Source: Streptomyces cylindrosporus | Lineage (GTDB): Bacteria; Actinomycetota; Actinomycetes; Streptomycetales; Streptomycetaceae | Direction: 5' to 3' | DNA: 64,000 bases | Assembly (NCBI RefSeq): GCF_022698165.1 | Contig: NZ_JALDAY010000015.1 | Coordinates: forward strand, 62,001-126,000 | Shown here: one piece after another, positions 40,902-48,743 of the stretch | How positions within the stretch are numbered: the stretch's first letter is position 1 | Layout of the letters: each line of letters begins with the position of its first letter | Notes under the pieces: generated by a model | Database searches by the model: none | What the model was told of the DNA's origin: nothing | What the model saw: the letters and a program-made list of their open reading frames with translations, nothing else | Program-made: the position numbers and the translations under genes

Positions 40902-41276
40902 CTAAGCCGACTTGCGGCTGTCCCGCGGATGGATCGCGATGTTCATCGCGCCCGAGCGGAGAACGGCCAGGCGCTCCTCGAGGACCTCTTCGAGCTCCTC
41001 GCGGGTGCGCCGTTCCATCAGCATGTCCCAATGCGTACGCGCGGGCTTGGCCTTCTTCTCTTCAGGGCCGTCGCCGTCAACGAGGAGTGCCTGGGCCCCG
41101 CAGACCTTGCACTCCCACTCCGGCGGGATCTCCGCCTCGACCGAGAAGGGCATCTCAAAGCGGTGCCCCTTCTCGCATGCGTACTCCACGGCCTGGCGCG
41201 GGGCCAGGTCGATGCCGCGGTCCGTCTCGTAGCTGGTCACCACGAGGCGCGTGCCGCGAAGAGCTCGCTCACTCAT
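40902..41276 (-). CDS. rbpA: RNA polymerase-binding protein RbpA
   Basis: 124 residues; near-complete agreement with RbpA layout: N-terminal tail MSERALRGTRLVVTSYETDRG, the zinc-bearing core with Cys34, His38, Cys56 and Cys59 (ACEKGHRF...EWECKVCG), and the C-terminal sigma-interacting helix THWDMLMERRTREELEEVLEERL. RbpA binds RNA polymerase and group 1/2 sigma factors and stabilises open complexes; it also supports growth in rifampicin. The reverse-strand SigR promoter at 41338-41363 links it to thiol-oxidative stress. Confidence 0.96.
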   Translation of the reverse strand: MSERALRGTRLVVTSYETDRGIDLAPRQAVEYACEKGHRFEMPFSVEAEIPPEWECKVCGAQALLVDGDGPEEKKAKPARTHWDMLMERRTREELEEVLEERLAVLRSGAMNIAIHPRDSRKSA

Positions 41277-41337
41277 GAATCGTGCCTCCCGGGCTTGTCG
41301 CCCACAGGACAGGTGTCGCTGTCGTCGTCATCCGGTC

Positions 41338-41363
41338 AACGTCCGGTCGGCGGTAAAGATTCC
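41338..41363 (-). promoter_or_regulatory. SigR-type promoter of rbpA
   Basis: On the reverse strand GGAAT (41363-41359), exactly 18 bases, then GTT (41340-41338), the SigR consensus GGAAT-N18-GTT. It lies about 60 bases before the rbpA start. rbpA is a known SigR-regulated gene in S. coelicolor. Confidence 0.85.
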
Positions 41364-41427
41364 CGTTCCGGGTCATGCGTCGCCGTCGTAGCCGCCCCTT
41401 GTTGTACCCACCAGCGCCCGGTTTGTC

Positions 41428-41445
41428 ACATCTGCTAGCAGATGT
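41428..41445. promoter_or_regulatory. 18-bp perfect palindrome upstream of rbpA
   Basis: ACATCTGCTAGCAGATGT is fully self-complementary and AT-rich compared with its surroundings. It lies 65 bases upstream of the SigR -35, after the MFS stop. It could be an operator; without a loop and U-run it is a poor terminator. Confidence 0.4.
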
Positions 41446-41531
41446 CACCCAGCGTTTCGGCATCTTTGACGCGCAGTAACGGTACGCCTGGCAGGCCAAA
41501 CGCGTACACTACCGCCCTTTCGCGCCGAACG

Positions 41532-42875
41532 CTAAATCCTCTCGGGAACCGGATTGCCCGCGTCGGAGATCGCCCGCCGCACCGGAACCCGTGCGAGCAG
41601 CACGAACCCGATGACGAAGAAGGCGATCAGCGAGATGATCGCGTCCCGATAACTTCCGGTCAGCTGGTAGGTGATCCCGAACAGAAGCGGACCGAGCCAG
41701 CTCATACCCCGGTCGCTCATCTCGTACGCCGAGAAGTACTCGGCCTCCTTGCCGGGTGGGACCAGATGCGAGAAGAGGGACCGGGACAGGGCCTGGCTGC
41801 CGCCCAGCACCAGGCCGATTCCGGCCGCGAGCACGAAGAACCACATCGGAGCCCCGGCCGGCAGGAAGTACCCGGCCGCCAGCGTCACCGTCCACGCCAC
41901 CAGCGAGCCGAGGATCGTCCGCTTCGCGCCGTACGTCCGTGCCAGTCGTCCCATCCCCAGGGCGCCGGCGACCGCGAGCACCTGGACCATCAGGACGGCC
42001 GTGATCAGCGTGGACTGGCTCAGGCCCAGCTCCTCGGAGCCGTACACCGAGGCCTGGGAGATCACGGTCTGGATGCCGTCGTTGTAGACGAGGTAGGCGA
42101 GCAGGAAGGCGAGGGTGAGCGGTTTGCCCCGCATGTCCCGGACGGTGGCCGCCAGCTGCCGCCAGCCGTGCACGGCGGGTGCCGCGGATGTCGCGGCGGT
42201 CGTACGGCGGTCGTGCAGTCGCTTCAGCGGTACGAGGGTGAAGGCGCCCCACCACAGGCCCGCCGAGGCCAGACAGATGCGTACGGCCGTGGACTCGGAG
42301 ACGCCGAAGGAGTCGTGCGCCGTGAACAGGACCAGGTTCACGATCAGCATCGACGAACCGGCCGCGTAGCCGAACGCCCAGCCGCGCGAGGAGACCCGGT
42401 CGCGGTCCTCGGGCGGGGCGATCTGCGGCAGGTAGGAGTTGTAGACGACCATCGACACGGCCACGGAGGAGTTGGCGACGATCAGCAGCAGGCCGCCGAG
42501 CAGATAGCGGTCCCCGGAGAGGAAGAAGAGGCCGGTCGTGGCCGTCGCGCCCACGTAGGCGCAGGCGGCGAGCAGCGGCTTCTTCCGTCCCGTGCGGTCG
42601 GCGGCGGCGCCCACCAGCGGCATCACCAGGATCGAGACGATCACGGACGCGGAGACGCAGTACGCGAAGAACGACCCCGCCCGCACCGGGATCCCCAGCG
42701 GATGCACGAACCCGTCCGCGTCCGCCGCCGACTTGGCGACCGAGGTCAGATAGGGGCCGAGGAACACGGTGAGCACGCTCGTCGAGTAGACGGAGCAGGC
42801 CCAGTCGTAGAAGTACCAGCCGCGCTGCTCGCGCCGCAGGTCATGGGCTTGTGCCCGCACGGTGTCGGTGCTCAC
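41532..42875 (-). CDS. UMF1-type MFS transporter (Atg22-like)
   Basis: 447 residues with 12 helices. MSTDTVRAQAHDLRREQRGWYFYDWACSVYSTSVLTVFLGPYLT opens with the W(Y/F)xYDWAxS pattern typical of the UMF1/Atg22 group, followed by VGAAADRTGRKKP between helices 2 and 3. Yeast Atg22 exports amino acids from the vacuole; bacterial members are uncharacterised. Reverse start at 42875. It lies in a run of reverse-strand genes (YczE, GDPD, MFS) but with a 58-base gap to GDPD, so operon membership is uncertain. Confidence 0.85.
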   Translation of the reverse strand: MSTDTVRAQAHDLRREQRGWYFYDWACSVYSTSVLTVFLGPYLTSVAKSAADADGFVHPLGIPVRAGSFFAYCVSASVIVSILVMPLVGAAADRTGRKKPLLAACAYVGATATTGLFFLSGDRYLLGGLLLIVANSSVAVSMVVYNSYLPQIAPPEDRDRVSSRGWAFGYAAGSSMLIVNLVLFTAHDSFGVSESTAVRICLASAGLWWGAFTLVPLKRLHDRRTTAATSAAPAVHGWRQLAATVRDMRGKPLTLAFLLAYLVYNDGIQTVISQASVYGSEELGLSQSTLITAVLMVQVLAVAGALGMGRLARTYGAKRTILGSLVAWTVTLAAGYFLPAGAPMWFFVLAAGIGLVLGGSQALSRSLFSHLVPPGKEAEYFSAYEMSDRGMSWLGPLLFGITYQLTGSYRDAIISLIAFFVIGFVLLARVPVRRAISDAGNPVPERI

Positions 42876-42933
42876 CCGTGCCCTCGCTTCCCCGCCGAAG
42901 GTGCCGTGCCAAGGGGGCGGTGGTGCGGAGGTG

Positions 42934-43710
42934 TCAGGTGTGGGGCACCCAGACGCCGCGGTCCTCCATGACCTTGCGCAACGTGTCGATGTGATCGGTC
43001 ATGATGCCATCGACTCCCAGGTCCAGGAGCCGGTGCATGCGATCGGGTTCGTTGATGGTCCACACGTGCACCTGCAGACCACGCGCGTGTGCCGTGCGCA
43101 CGAAACGGTGGTCGACGACCTGGATGCCCGACTGGGCCTCGGGCACCTGGGCGGCGACGGCGGAGGCGCGCAGCGCCGCGGGCATGCCCCAGGAGCGCAG
43201 CCGCAGGTTGAGCACGCCCCGGGTGCCGTACGAGGTCGCAAGGCGCGGCCCGGCCAGCCGCTGGGCGCGGACCACGCGTGCTTCGGAGAAGGAGCCGACG
43301 CAGATCCGGTCCCAGGCGTTGGTGCGCTCGATCAGGTCCAGGAAGGGGTGGAGCGAGGACTCCGCCTTGAGGTCGACGTTCCAGCGCACCTCGGGAAAGG
43401 TCTCCAGCAGCTCCTCGAAGAGCGGCACCGGCTCCTTGCCCGCCACGCGCGCGTGGCTGACGTCCTTCCACGGCAGGTCGGCTATGCGGCCCGCGCCGTC
43501 CGTCACCCGGTCGAGGGTCGAGTCGTGGAAGGCGACCAGCTTGCCGTCCGCCGTGGTGTGCACGTCGGTCTCGATGTACCGGTAGCCCGCCTCCACCGCC
43601 CGCCGGAACTGCAGCACGGTGTTCTCCAGGCCGTCGGCCGCCCCGCCCCTGTGGGCGAAGGCGATCGGGCCGGGATGGTCGAGGTAGGGGTGGCGTATCC
43701 GCGAGGTCAC
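42934..43710 (-). CDS. Glycerophosphodiester phosphodiesterase
   Basis: 258 residues from GTG 43710, fixed by a GTGA overlap with the yczE stop. GDPD barrel marks: AFAHRGG, LENTVLQFRRAVEAGYRYIETDVHTTADGKLVAFHD with the His-Arg, Glu and Asp metal ligands, DLKAES, VGSFSEARV and VHVWTINEPDRMHRLLDLGVDGIMTD. It splits glycerophosphodiesters to glycerol 3-phosphate and alcohol. No signal peptide, so it acts inside the cell on recycled lipid head groups. Translationally coupled to yczE. Confidence 0.9.
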   Translation of the reverse strand: MTSRIRHPYLDHPGPIAFAHRGGAADGLENTVLQFRRAVEAGYRYIETDVHTTADGKLVAFHDSTLDRVTDGAGRIADLPWKDVSHARVAGKEPVPLFEELLETFPEVRWNVDLKAESSLHPFLDLIERTNAWDRICVGSFSEARVVRAQRLAGPRLATSYGTRGVLNLRLRSWGMPAALRASAVAAQVPEAQSGIQVVDHRFVRTAHARGLQVHVWTINEPDRMHRLLDLGVDGIMTDHIDTLRKVMEDRGVWVPHT

Positions 43711-44360
43711 CGTCGCAGTATGGCTCCCCGCGGTTGCCCTTCGGCAACGACCGTGCTGCCGCCGGATGCAGAGGGGACGTCGAACACCCGCAGGAAGAGC
43801 TGCGCGAGCGGTCCGATCGACACCGCGTACAGGACGGTGCCGATGCCGACGGTGCCGCCGAGGGCGAACCCCGTCACGACCACGGCCACCTCGACCGCCG
43901 TGCGCATCAGCCGGATCGAGCGGCCGGTACGGCGGTGCAGCCCCGTCATCAGCCCGTCGCGCGGGCCCGGGCCGAAGCGGGCGGAGATGTAGAGCCCGGT
44001 GGCCACGCCGTTGAGGACGATGCCGGCCAGGAGGAGCGGGACACGCACGGCCAGGGAGTGCACGGCGGGCACGAGGGCGAGCGTGCCGTCCATGGCTATG
44101 CCGACCACGAAGACGTTGGAGACCGTGCCGAGCCCCGGGCGCTGGCGCAGCGGGATCCACAGCAGCAACACCGCCGCGCCCACGATGATCGACACGACAC
44201 CGATGGTGAGGCCGGTGAGCTCGGCGAGGCCCTGGTGCAGCACGTTCCAGGGCTCAAGGCCCAGGCCCGCCTCGACGAGAAGCGCGGAACTCGCGCCGTA
44301 CAGCGCGAGCCCGGCGTAGAGCTGGATCAGCCGTCGCCCGAGACGGTCCTTCGTGGCCAA
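43707..44360 (-). CDS. yczE: YczE/YyaS/YitT-family membrane protein
   Basis: 217 residues with about five or six hydrophobic helices and the family pattern GLGLEPWNVLHQGL after helix 1 and GPGPRDGLMTGL in the middle. The family is of unknown function, possibly transport; the best-known fact is its constant pairing with a divergent MocR-type regulator, which is present here at 44460. Reverse start at 44360. The end overlaps the GDPD start by four bases. Confidence 0.85.
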   Translation of the reverse strand: MATKDRLGRRLIQLYAGLALYGASSALLVEAGLGLEPWNVLHQGLAELTGLTIGVVSIIVGAAVLLLWIPLRQRPGLGTVSNVFVVGIAMDGTLALVPAVHSLAVRVPLLLAGIVLNGVATGLYISARFGPGPRDGLMTGLHRRTGRSIRLMRTAVEVAVVVTGFALGGTVGIGTVLYAVSIGPLAQLFLRVFDVPSASGGSTVVAEGQPRGAILRR

Positions 44361-44393
44361 GGGATACCCCCTGTGGTCGTAGTGGCCTGCTGC

Positions 44394-44424
44394 ATGTCAC
44401 CCTGGAATCCGAGTGGAGATGTCA
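44394..44424. promoter_or_regulatory. Direct repeat in the yczE-mocR intergenic region
   Basis: ATGTCA occurs at 44394-44399 (ATGTCACCC) and again at 44419-44424 (ATGTCATCC), 25 bases apart, each preceded by AGTGG. MocR regulators usually bind spaced direct repeats in the divergent promoter, so this is a candidate site. Confidence 0.4.
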
Positions 44425-44459
44425 TCCATGGCCAATTCGAGGAAGGTGGACTGATTTCC

Positions 44460-45959
44460 ATGGCGCAGTGGACCTCGGCGATGGGTGCCGCTCAGCTCGC
44501 CCGGCTGCTCAACTCCCAGCAGGACCGCCCGGCGGGCCCCGGCACGCGCCGCCCGCCGGCCTACCGTTCGCTGGCCGACGGCATCCGTCTGCTGGTCCTG
44601 GAGGGCCGTGTCCCGGTGGCCGCCCGGCTGCCCGCCGAACGCGAGCTGGCCCTGGCCCTCTCCGTCAGCCGTACGACGGTGGCAGCGGCCTACGAGGCCC
44701 TGCGCACCGAGGGATTCCTGGAGTCCCGGCGCGGCGCCGGCAGCTGGACGGCCGTACCGGCCGGAAACCCGCTGCCCGCGCGCGGCCTGGAACCCCTCCC
44801 GCCCGAGGCCCTCGGCTCGATGATCGACCTGGGCTGCGCGGCCCTCCCGGCGCCCGAGCCCTGGCTGACCCGCGCCGTCCAGGGCGCCCTGGAGGAACTC
44901 CCGCCGTACGCCCACACGCACGGCGACTATCCCGCCGGCCTCCCCGCCCTGCGCTCGATGATCGCGGACCGCTACACCGCGCGCGGGATCCCCACCATGC
45001 CCGAGCAGATCATGGTGACCACCGGTGCCATGGGCGCGATCGACGCCATCTGCCACCTCTTCTCCGGGCGCGGCGAGCGGATCGCCGTCGAGTCGCCGTC
45101 GTACGCGAACATCCTCCAGCTGATGCGGGAGGCGGGCGCACGACTCGTCCCCGTGGCGATGGCCGCGGGACTCGCCGGCTGGGACCTGGACCGCTGGCGG
45201 CAGGTGCTGCGGGACGCGGCGCCGCGGATCGCGTACGTCGTCGCCGACTTCCACAACCCGACCGGCGCGCTCGCCGACGAGGACCAGCGACGGCAACTCG
45301 TGGAGGCGGCGCGCTCGGCGGGGACGGTGCTGGTCGCCGACGAGACGATGAGCGAGCTGTGGCTCGACGAGGGTGTCGAGATGCCGCGGGCGGTGTGCGC
45401 GTTCGACCCCGCAGGGTCCACCGTGATCACCGTCGGGTCGGCGAGCAAGGCGTTCTGGGCCGGGATGCGGATCGGCTGGGTACGCGCGGCACCGGACGTG
45501 ATCCGCAGCCTGGTCGCCGCACGGGCCTATGCCGACCTGGGCACGCCGGTGCTGGAGCAGCTGGCCGTGAACTGGCTGTTCAACACCGGGGGCTGGGAGC
45601 AGGCCGTGGCGATTCGACGCGGTCAGGCCCGGGAGAACCGGGACGCGCTGGTCGCGGCGGTGCGACGGGAGCTGCCGGACTGGGAGTTCGAGGTCCCGCG
45701 GGGCGGCCTGACGCTGTGGGTGCGGACGGGGGGCCTGTCCGGGTCCCGGCTCGCGGAGGCGGGGGAGCGGGTGGGGGTACGGGTGCCGTCCGGGCCGCGC
45801 TTCGGGGTGGACGGCGCCTTCGAGGGGTATGTGCGGCTGCCGTTCACCGTCGGGGGAGCGGTGGCGGAGGAGGCGGCGGTGAGGCTGGCCGCGGCGGCGA
45901 AGCTGGTGGAGTCGGGGGCGACGGGGGGCGGGGAGACGCCGAGGACGTTCGTGGCGTAG
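44460..45959 (+). CDS. yczR: MocR/PdxR-type regulator (GntR domain fused to aminotransferase)
   Basis: 499 residues. The N-terminal GntR winged helix (RSLADGIRLLVLEGRVPVAARLPAERELALALSVSRTTVAAAYEALRTEGFLESRRGAG) is followed after a linker by a fold-type-I aminotransferase domain: TTGAMGAIDAICH, VADFHNPTGAL, and the PLP-lysine segment VTVGSASKAFWAGMRIGW with Lys in SASKAFW. MocR proteins use PLP as sensor. It is divergent from yczE and so fits the YczR subclass rather than PdxR or GabR. ATG 44460 with GGAAGG upstream. The symbol is used for that subclass only. Confidence 0.85.
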   Translation: MAQWTSAMGAAQLARLLNSQQDRPAGPGTRRPPAYRSLADGIRLLVLEGRVPVAARLPAERELALALSVSRTTVAAAYEALRTEGFLESRRGAGSWTAVPAGNPLPARGLEPLPPEALGSMIDLGCAALPAPEPWLTRAVQGALEELPPYAHTHGDYPAGLPALRSMIADRYTARGIPTMPEQIMVTTGAMGAIDAICHLFSGRGERIAVESPSYANILQLMREAGARLVPVAMAAGLAGWDLDRWRQVLRDAAPRIAYVVADFHNPTGALADEDQRRQLVEAARSAGTVLVADETMSELWLDEGVEMPRAVCAFDPAGSTVITVGSASKAFWAGMRIGWVRAAPDVIRSLVAARAYADLGTPVLEQLAVNWLFNTGGWEQAVAIRRGQARENRDALVAAVRRELPDWEFEVPRGGLTLWVRTGGLSGSRLAEAGERVGVRVPSGPRFGVDGAFEGYVRLPFTVGGAVAEEAAVRLAAAAKLVESGATGGGETPRTFVA

Positions 45960-45975
45960 CCCCACCTCCCTCGAT

Positions 45976-47553
45976 TCACGAACTCTCGACCACGACGGCT
46001 TCCGCGGGCACCGGCTCCGCCTCCACGCCCTCCGCGTCGGCCGGCCTGGTCCGCGGCGGCAGCAACGCCAGCACCGCCTGCCGGTCGGCATCGCTCGTCG
46101 CGTCGTCGTACGGATCCGGCGTCGACGGCACCTGAAGCCGGTGCACCGGCCCCGTCCCCAACCGCGCGTACCCCCGCCCCGGCGGCACCTGCGCCACCGG
46201 TGTCGTGTGCGGCCGCGCGCCCAGCACCGCCTCCAGCTGGACCGGCGTCGCGGGCCCGAGCACGACACGCGCGCGCGTGTGCTGCCGTACCCCGTCGCTC
46301 AGCGCGTCCGCGCTGTCGAACTGGTCGGCCACCACCACGGTGACCCCTGCGGCGCGCCCGTGGCGAAGCGGGACCTGGAGGAGGGCCTGCGGATCCTTGC
46401 GGCCGTCGGCCGCGGCGAGGTGGGAGAAGGCGCTCGGGCGGTCCAGGAGGATCCACAGCGGGCGCTTGGTGTCGTCCGGGGCGGGGTGGCCCGCCTGGCG
46501 GGCGCGGTTGGCCGCGATGAGGCGGCGCTCCGTCTCCGTCGACGCCCACTCCAGGCTCGCCAGCGCCCCGGCCAGCCCGCTCTCGACGGCGAGGACGCCG
46601 TCCCGGCCGGTGAGGCAGGCGTACTCGCCGGTGCCGCCGCCGTCGACGATCACGACGTCGCCGTACTGAAGGGCCTGGAGGGCGATGGAGCGGAGGAGGG
46701 TCGACGTGCCGCTGCCCGGCTGGCCCATGACCAGGAGGTGCGGCTCCGTGGAGCGGATGCCGGTGCGCCAGACGACCGGCGGGACGTCCCGCCGCTCCTC
46801 GCCGTGGGTGAGCGGGAGCGTGCGCTGGACCTGGGAGGCATCGGTGAAGCCGAGGACCGTCTCGCCCGGGGCCGTGACGAAGCGCTGGGCGGCGATGTCG
46901 GTGGGCAGCGGGGACAGGACCGTGACGGTGAGCTCGTTGCCCTCCTCGTCCCAGGCGAAGTGGTACTCGCGGCCGCGGCCCGACTTGGCGTGCAGCAGCT
47001 GCTCGATCCGCGCCCGCGCCTCCGGTTCGCCGTCCGGGAAGTAGGCGGGGTAGCGGACCAGGAGGTGGGTGATGCGGCCGGACTCGTCGAAGTCGTACGC
47101 CGGGAAGGCCTTCTCCCACTCGCCGCCGTGGGCGTAGGCGGGCGCCGGGTCCTCCGGCGTCGAGAAGTACGGGACCAGGGCCTCGTACAGCGACTTGAGG
47201 CGCTGCGTCTGCGACTCGTCCGGTCCCTCGGGGGCCGGCGGCCTGCGGTCGCGGCCCTGCCAGGCTGCCGCCGCCATCAGGGCGATGGCGGCGAGCAGCG
47301 GGCCGTACGGCACGAGCGCCACGACCAGGACCACCGACGCCACCAGGAACAGCAGCGGCCCGCGCTTGTCCTTGGGTGTCTCGGCCCATCTGCGCCGCCC
47401 GGCCGCCGCCAGCCGGCGCAGACCGCGCGTGATCGTGATCAGCGGATGGAGGACGTCGGTGGCGCTGTCGGCCGCCGTCCGGGCCAGCTCCCGGCTCCGG
47501 GCGATCTGCGCGCTGCCTGTGCTCAGGATGCGGGGGAGGGGGCGCCGGGCCAC
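45976..47553 (-). CDS. sffA: SpoIIIE/FtsK-like septal protein SffA with aberrant Walker A
   Basis: 525 residues from GTG 47553 (AGGAGA upstream). Two or so membrane segments (about 66-98) are followed by a DNA-translocase-like ATPase: LLVMGQPGSGTSTLLRSIALQAL (P-loop at 277-285), VVIVDGGG, RPLWILLDRPSAF, DQFDSADALSDGVRQHTRARVVLG. The P-loop lysine is replaced by Thr (GSGTST). It lies 40 bases after smeA on the same strand, as in S. coelicolor (smeA SCO1416, sffA SCO1415), where the pair affects spore septation and DNA segregation. SmeA brings SffA to the division septum. Confidence 0.85.
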   Translation of the reverse strand: MARRPLPRILSTGSAQIARSRELARTAADSATDVLHPLITITRGLRRLAAAGRRRWAETPKDKRGPLLFLVASVVLVVALVPYGPLLAAIALMAAAAWQGRDRRPPAPEGPDESQTQRLKSLYEALVPYFSTPEDPAPAYAHGGEWEKAFPAYDFDESGRITHLLVRYPAYFPDGEPEARARIEQLLHAKSGRGREYHFAWDEEGNELTVTVLSPLPTDIAAQRFVTAPGETVLGFTDASQVQRTLPLTHGEERRDVPPVVWRTGIRSTEPHLLVMGQPGSGTSTLLRSIALQALQYGDVVIVDGGGTGEYACLTGRDGVLAVESGLAGALASLEWASTETERRLIAANRARQAGHPAPDDTKRPLWILLDRPSAFSHLAAADGRKDPQALLQVPLRHGRAAGVTVVVADQFDSADALSDGVRQHTRARVVLGPATPVQLEAVLGARPHTTPVAQVPPGRGYARLGTGPVHRLQVPSTPDPYDDATSDADRQAVLALLPPRTRPADAEGVEAEPVPAEAVVVESS

Positions 47554-47593
47554 TGCTGTCTCCTGAAGGTGCGTACGGACGGGAGGAACGGCG

Positions 47594-47788
47594 TCAGAAC
47601 TTGATGCCGCCGAGGAGGCTGGCCAGGCTCTCGCCGCCGGCCTTGATGCTGGGCGCGATCGCCGTGCTCGCCAGGTAGAAGCCGAACAGGGCCGACACCA
47701 TGGCGTGCGACGCCTTGAGGCCGTCCTTGCGGAAGAAGAGGAAGACGATGATGCCGAGCAGGACCACGCCTGAGATGGACAGGATCAT
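47594..47788 (-). CDS. smeA: Small sporulation membrane protein SmeA
   Basis: 64 residues: a first helix (ILSISGVVLLGIIVFLFF), a short basic turn RKDGLKASH and a second helix (AMVSALFGFYLASTAIAPSI) ending GGESLASLLGGIKF. The size, two-helix layout and position ahead of the SpoIIIE-like gene identify it as SmeA. It is expressed in sporulating hyphae and targets SffA to septa. ATG 47788 has AGGAGA seven bases upstream. I did not find an obvious WhiA/WhiB GACAC site in the 261-base gap to 48050, which holds no other gene. Confidence 0.87.
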   Translation of the reverse strand: MILSISGVVLLGIIVFLFFRKDGLKASHAMVSALFGFYLASTAIAPSIKAGGESLASLLGGIKF

Positions 47789-48049
47789 TTGGGATCTCCT
47801 GGTTTCGTGGGGACAGTCACCATGAGTACTTCCAGGCTCACAGGATGTATCCATACGATAAAAGGTGCAACTGGGTGAATTTCGGTGGATTTCCCTCGGT
47901 TGGCGGAGCCGTTCGGGACCGGTTGAGCAGGGCACTTGCGTCCGGCCGGGTCTGTGGTGATCTTTACCTCCGGCACATCGGGTCATGTGCCGCGCGAGCC
48001 AGTACCCTTGCGATTCACCTGAACGGTTGTATGAGAGGCGGTCCGGCCG

Positions 48050-48442
48050 ATGACTGAAGCCCCCGACCCCGAGGTCGTGGAGCTGGCGACCAAGATCTTC
48101 GATCTGGCCCGGCAGGGACAGACCGAGGCGCTCGTGGCGTACGTCGACGCGGGTGTTCCGGCCACCCTCACCAACGACCGCGGGGACTCGCTCGTGATGC
48201 TCTCCGCGTACCACGGGCACGCGGAGACGGTACGTGCGCTGCTCGCCCGGGGAGCGGAGGCGGGCCGGATCAACGACCGGGGTCAGACCCCGCTCGCCGG
48301 GGCCGTCTTCAAGGGCGAGACGGAAGTGATCAAGGCCCTTCTGGAGGGTGGCGCCGACCCCTCCGAGGGCACCCCGTCGGCCGTGGACACGGCCCGGATG
48401 TTTGGCAGGACCGAACTGCTCGACTTGTTCGGCGCACACTGA
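48050..48442 (+). CDS. Ankyrin-repeat protein
   Basis: 130 residues forming about three ankyrin repeats: GDSLVMLSAYHGHAETVRALLARGAEAGRINDRGQTPLAGAVFKGETEVIKALLEGGADP. The N-terminal helix ELATKIFDLARQGQTEALVAYVDAGVPATLTN is a capping repeat. Ankyrin proteins of this type are intracellular binding scaffolds. It begins divergently from smeA; no partner can be assigned. The ATG 48050 has a weak AGAGGCGG upstream. Confidence 0.85.
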   Translation: MTEAPDPEVVELATKIFDLARQGQTEALVAYVDAGVPATLTNDRGDSLVMLSAYHGHAETVRALLARGAEAGRINDRGQTPLAGAVFKGETEVIKALLEGGADPSEGTPSAVDTARMFGRTELLDLFGAH

Positions 48443-48637
48443 TCCGCATGTTCTGACCAGCGAAAACACAGAAAACGGGGGAGGCGGTACAGGGCCGCCG
48501 AAATTTCGGTCGCGGCAGGTCGAAGTGCCGAGTCATCATGACGTCGTGATTCACGGACGCGATGGCTGGGCAGGTGTTGCCGCACCGCGCGGGCCGTGAT
48601 GCGGTCCGCGAGGGCCACTGACGAGAGGCAGAGGAAG

Positions 48638-48697
48638 ATGGTCTACAGCAAGCAGGAAACGGCGGGCGCCCCGACGTGTTGTCACGCGGCCAGGTGA
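48638..48697 (+). CDS. Putative leader peptide with rare tandem Cys codons
   Basis: 19-residue ORF MVYSKQETAGAPTCCHAAR with a good AGAGGAAG ribosome site, ending 31 bases before the GTG alternative start of the HEAT-repeat gene. The two cysteines are both TGT, the rare codon in this genome. This resembles regulatory uORFs. The other part of the gap 48443-48637 shows only a palindrome CCGAAATTTCGG (48498-48509). Function is not known. Confidence 0.45.
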   Translation: MVYSKQETAGAPTCCHAAR

Positions 48698-48743
48698 AGC
48701 AGGAACCCCGGTTGCGTCGACGCTTGATGTGAGGCTGTTTCCC

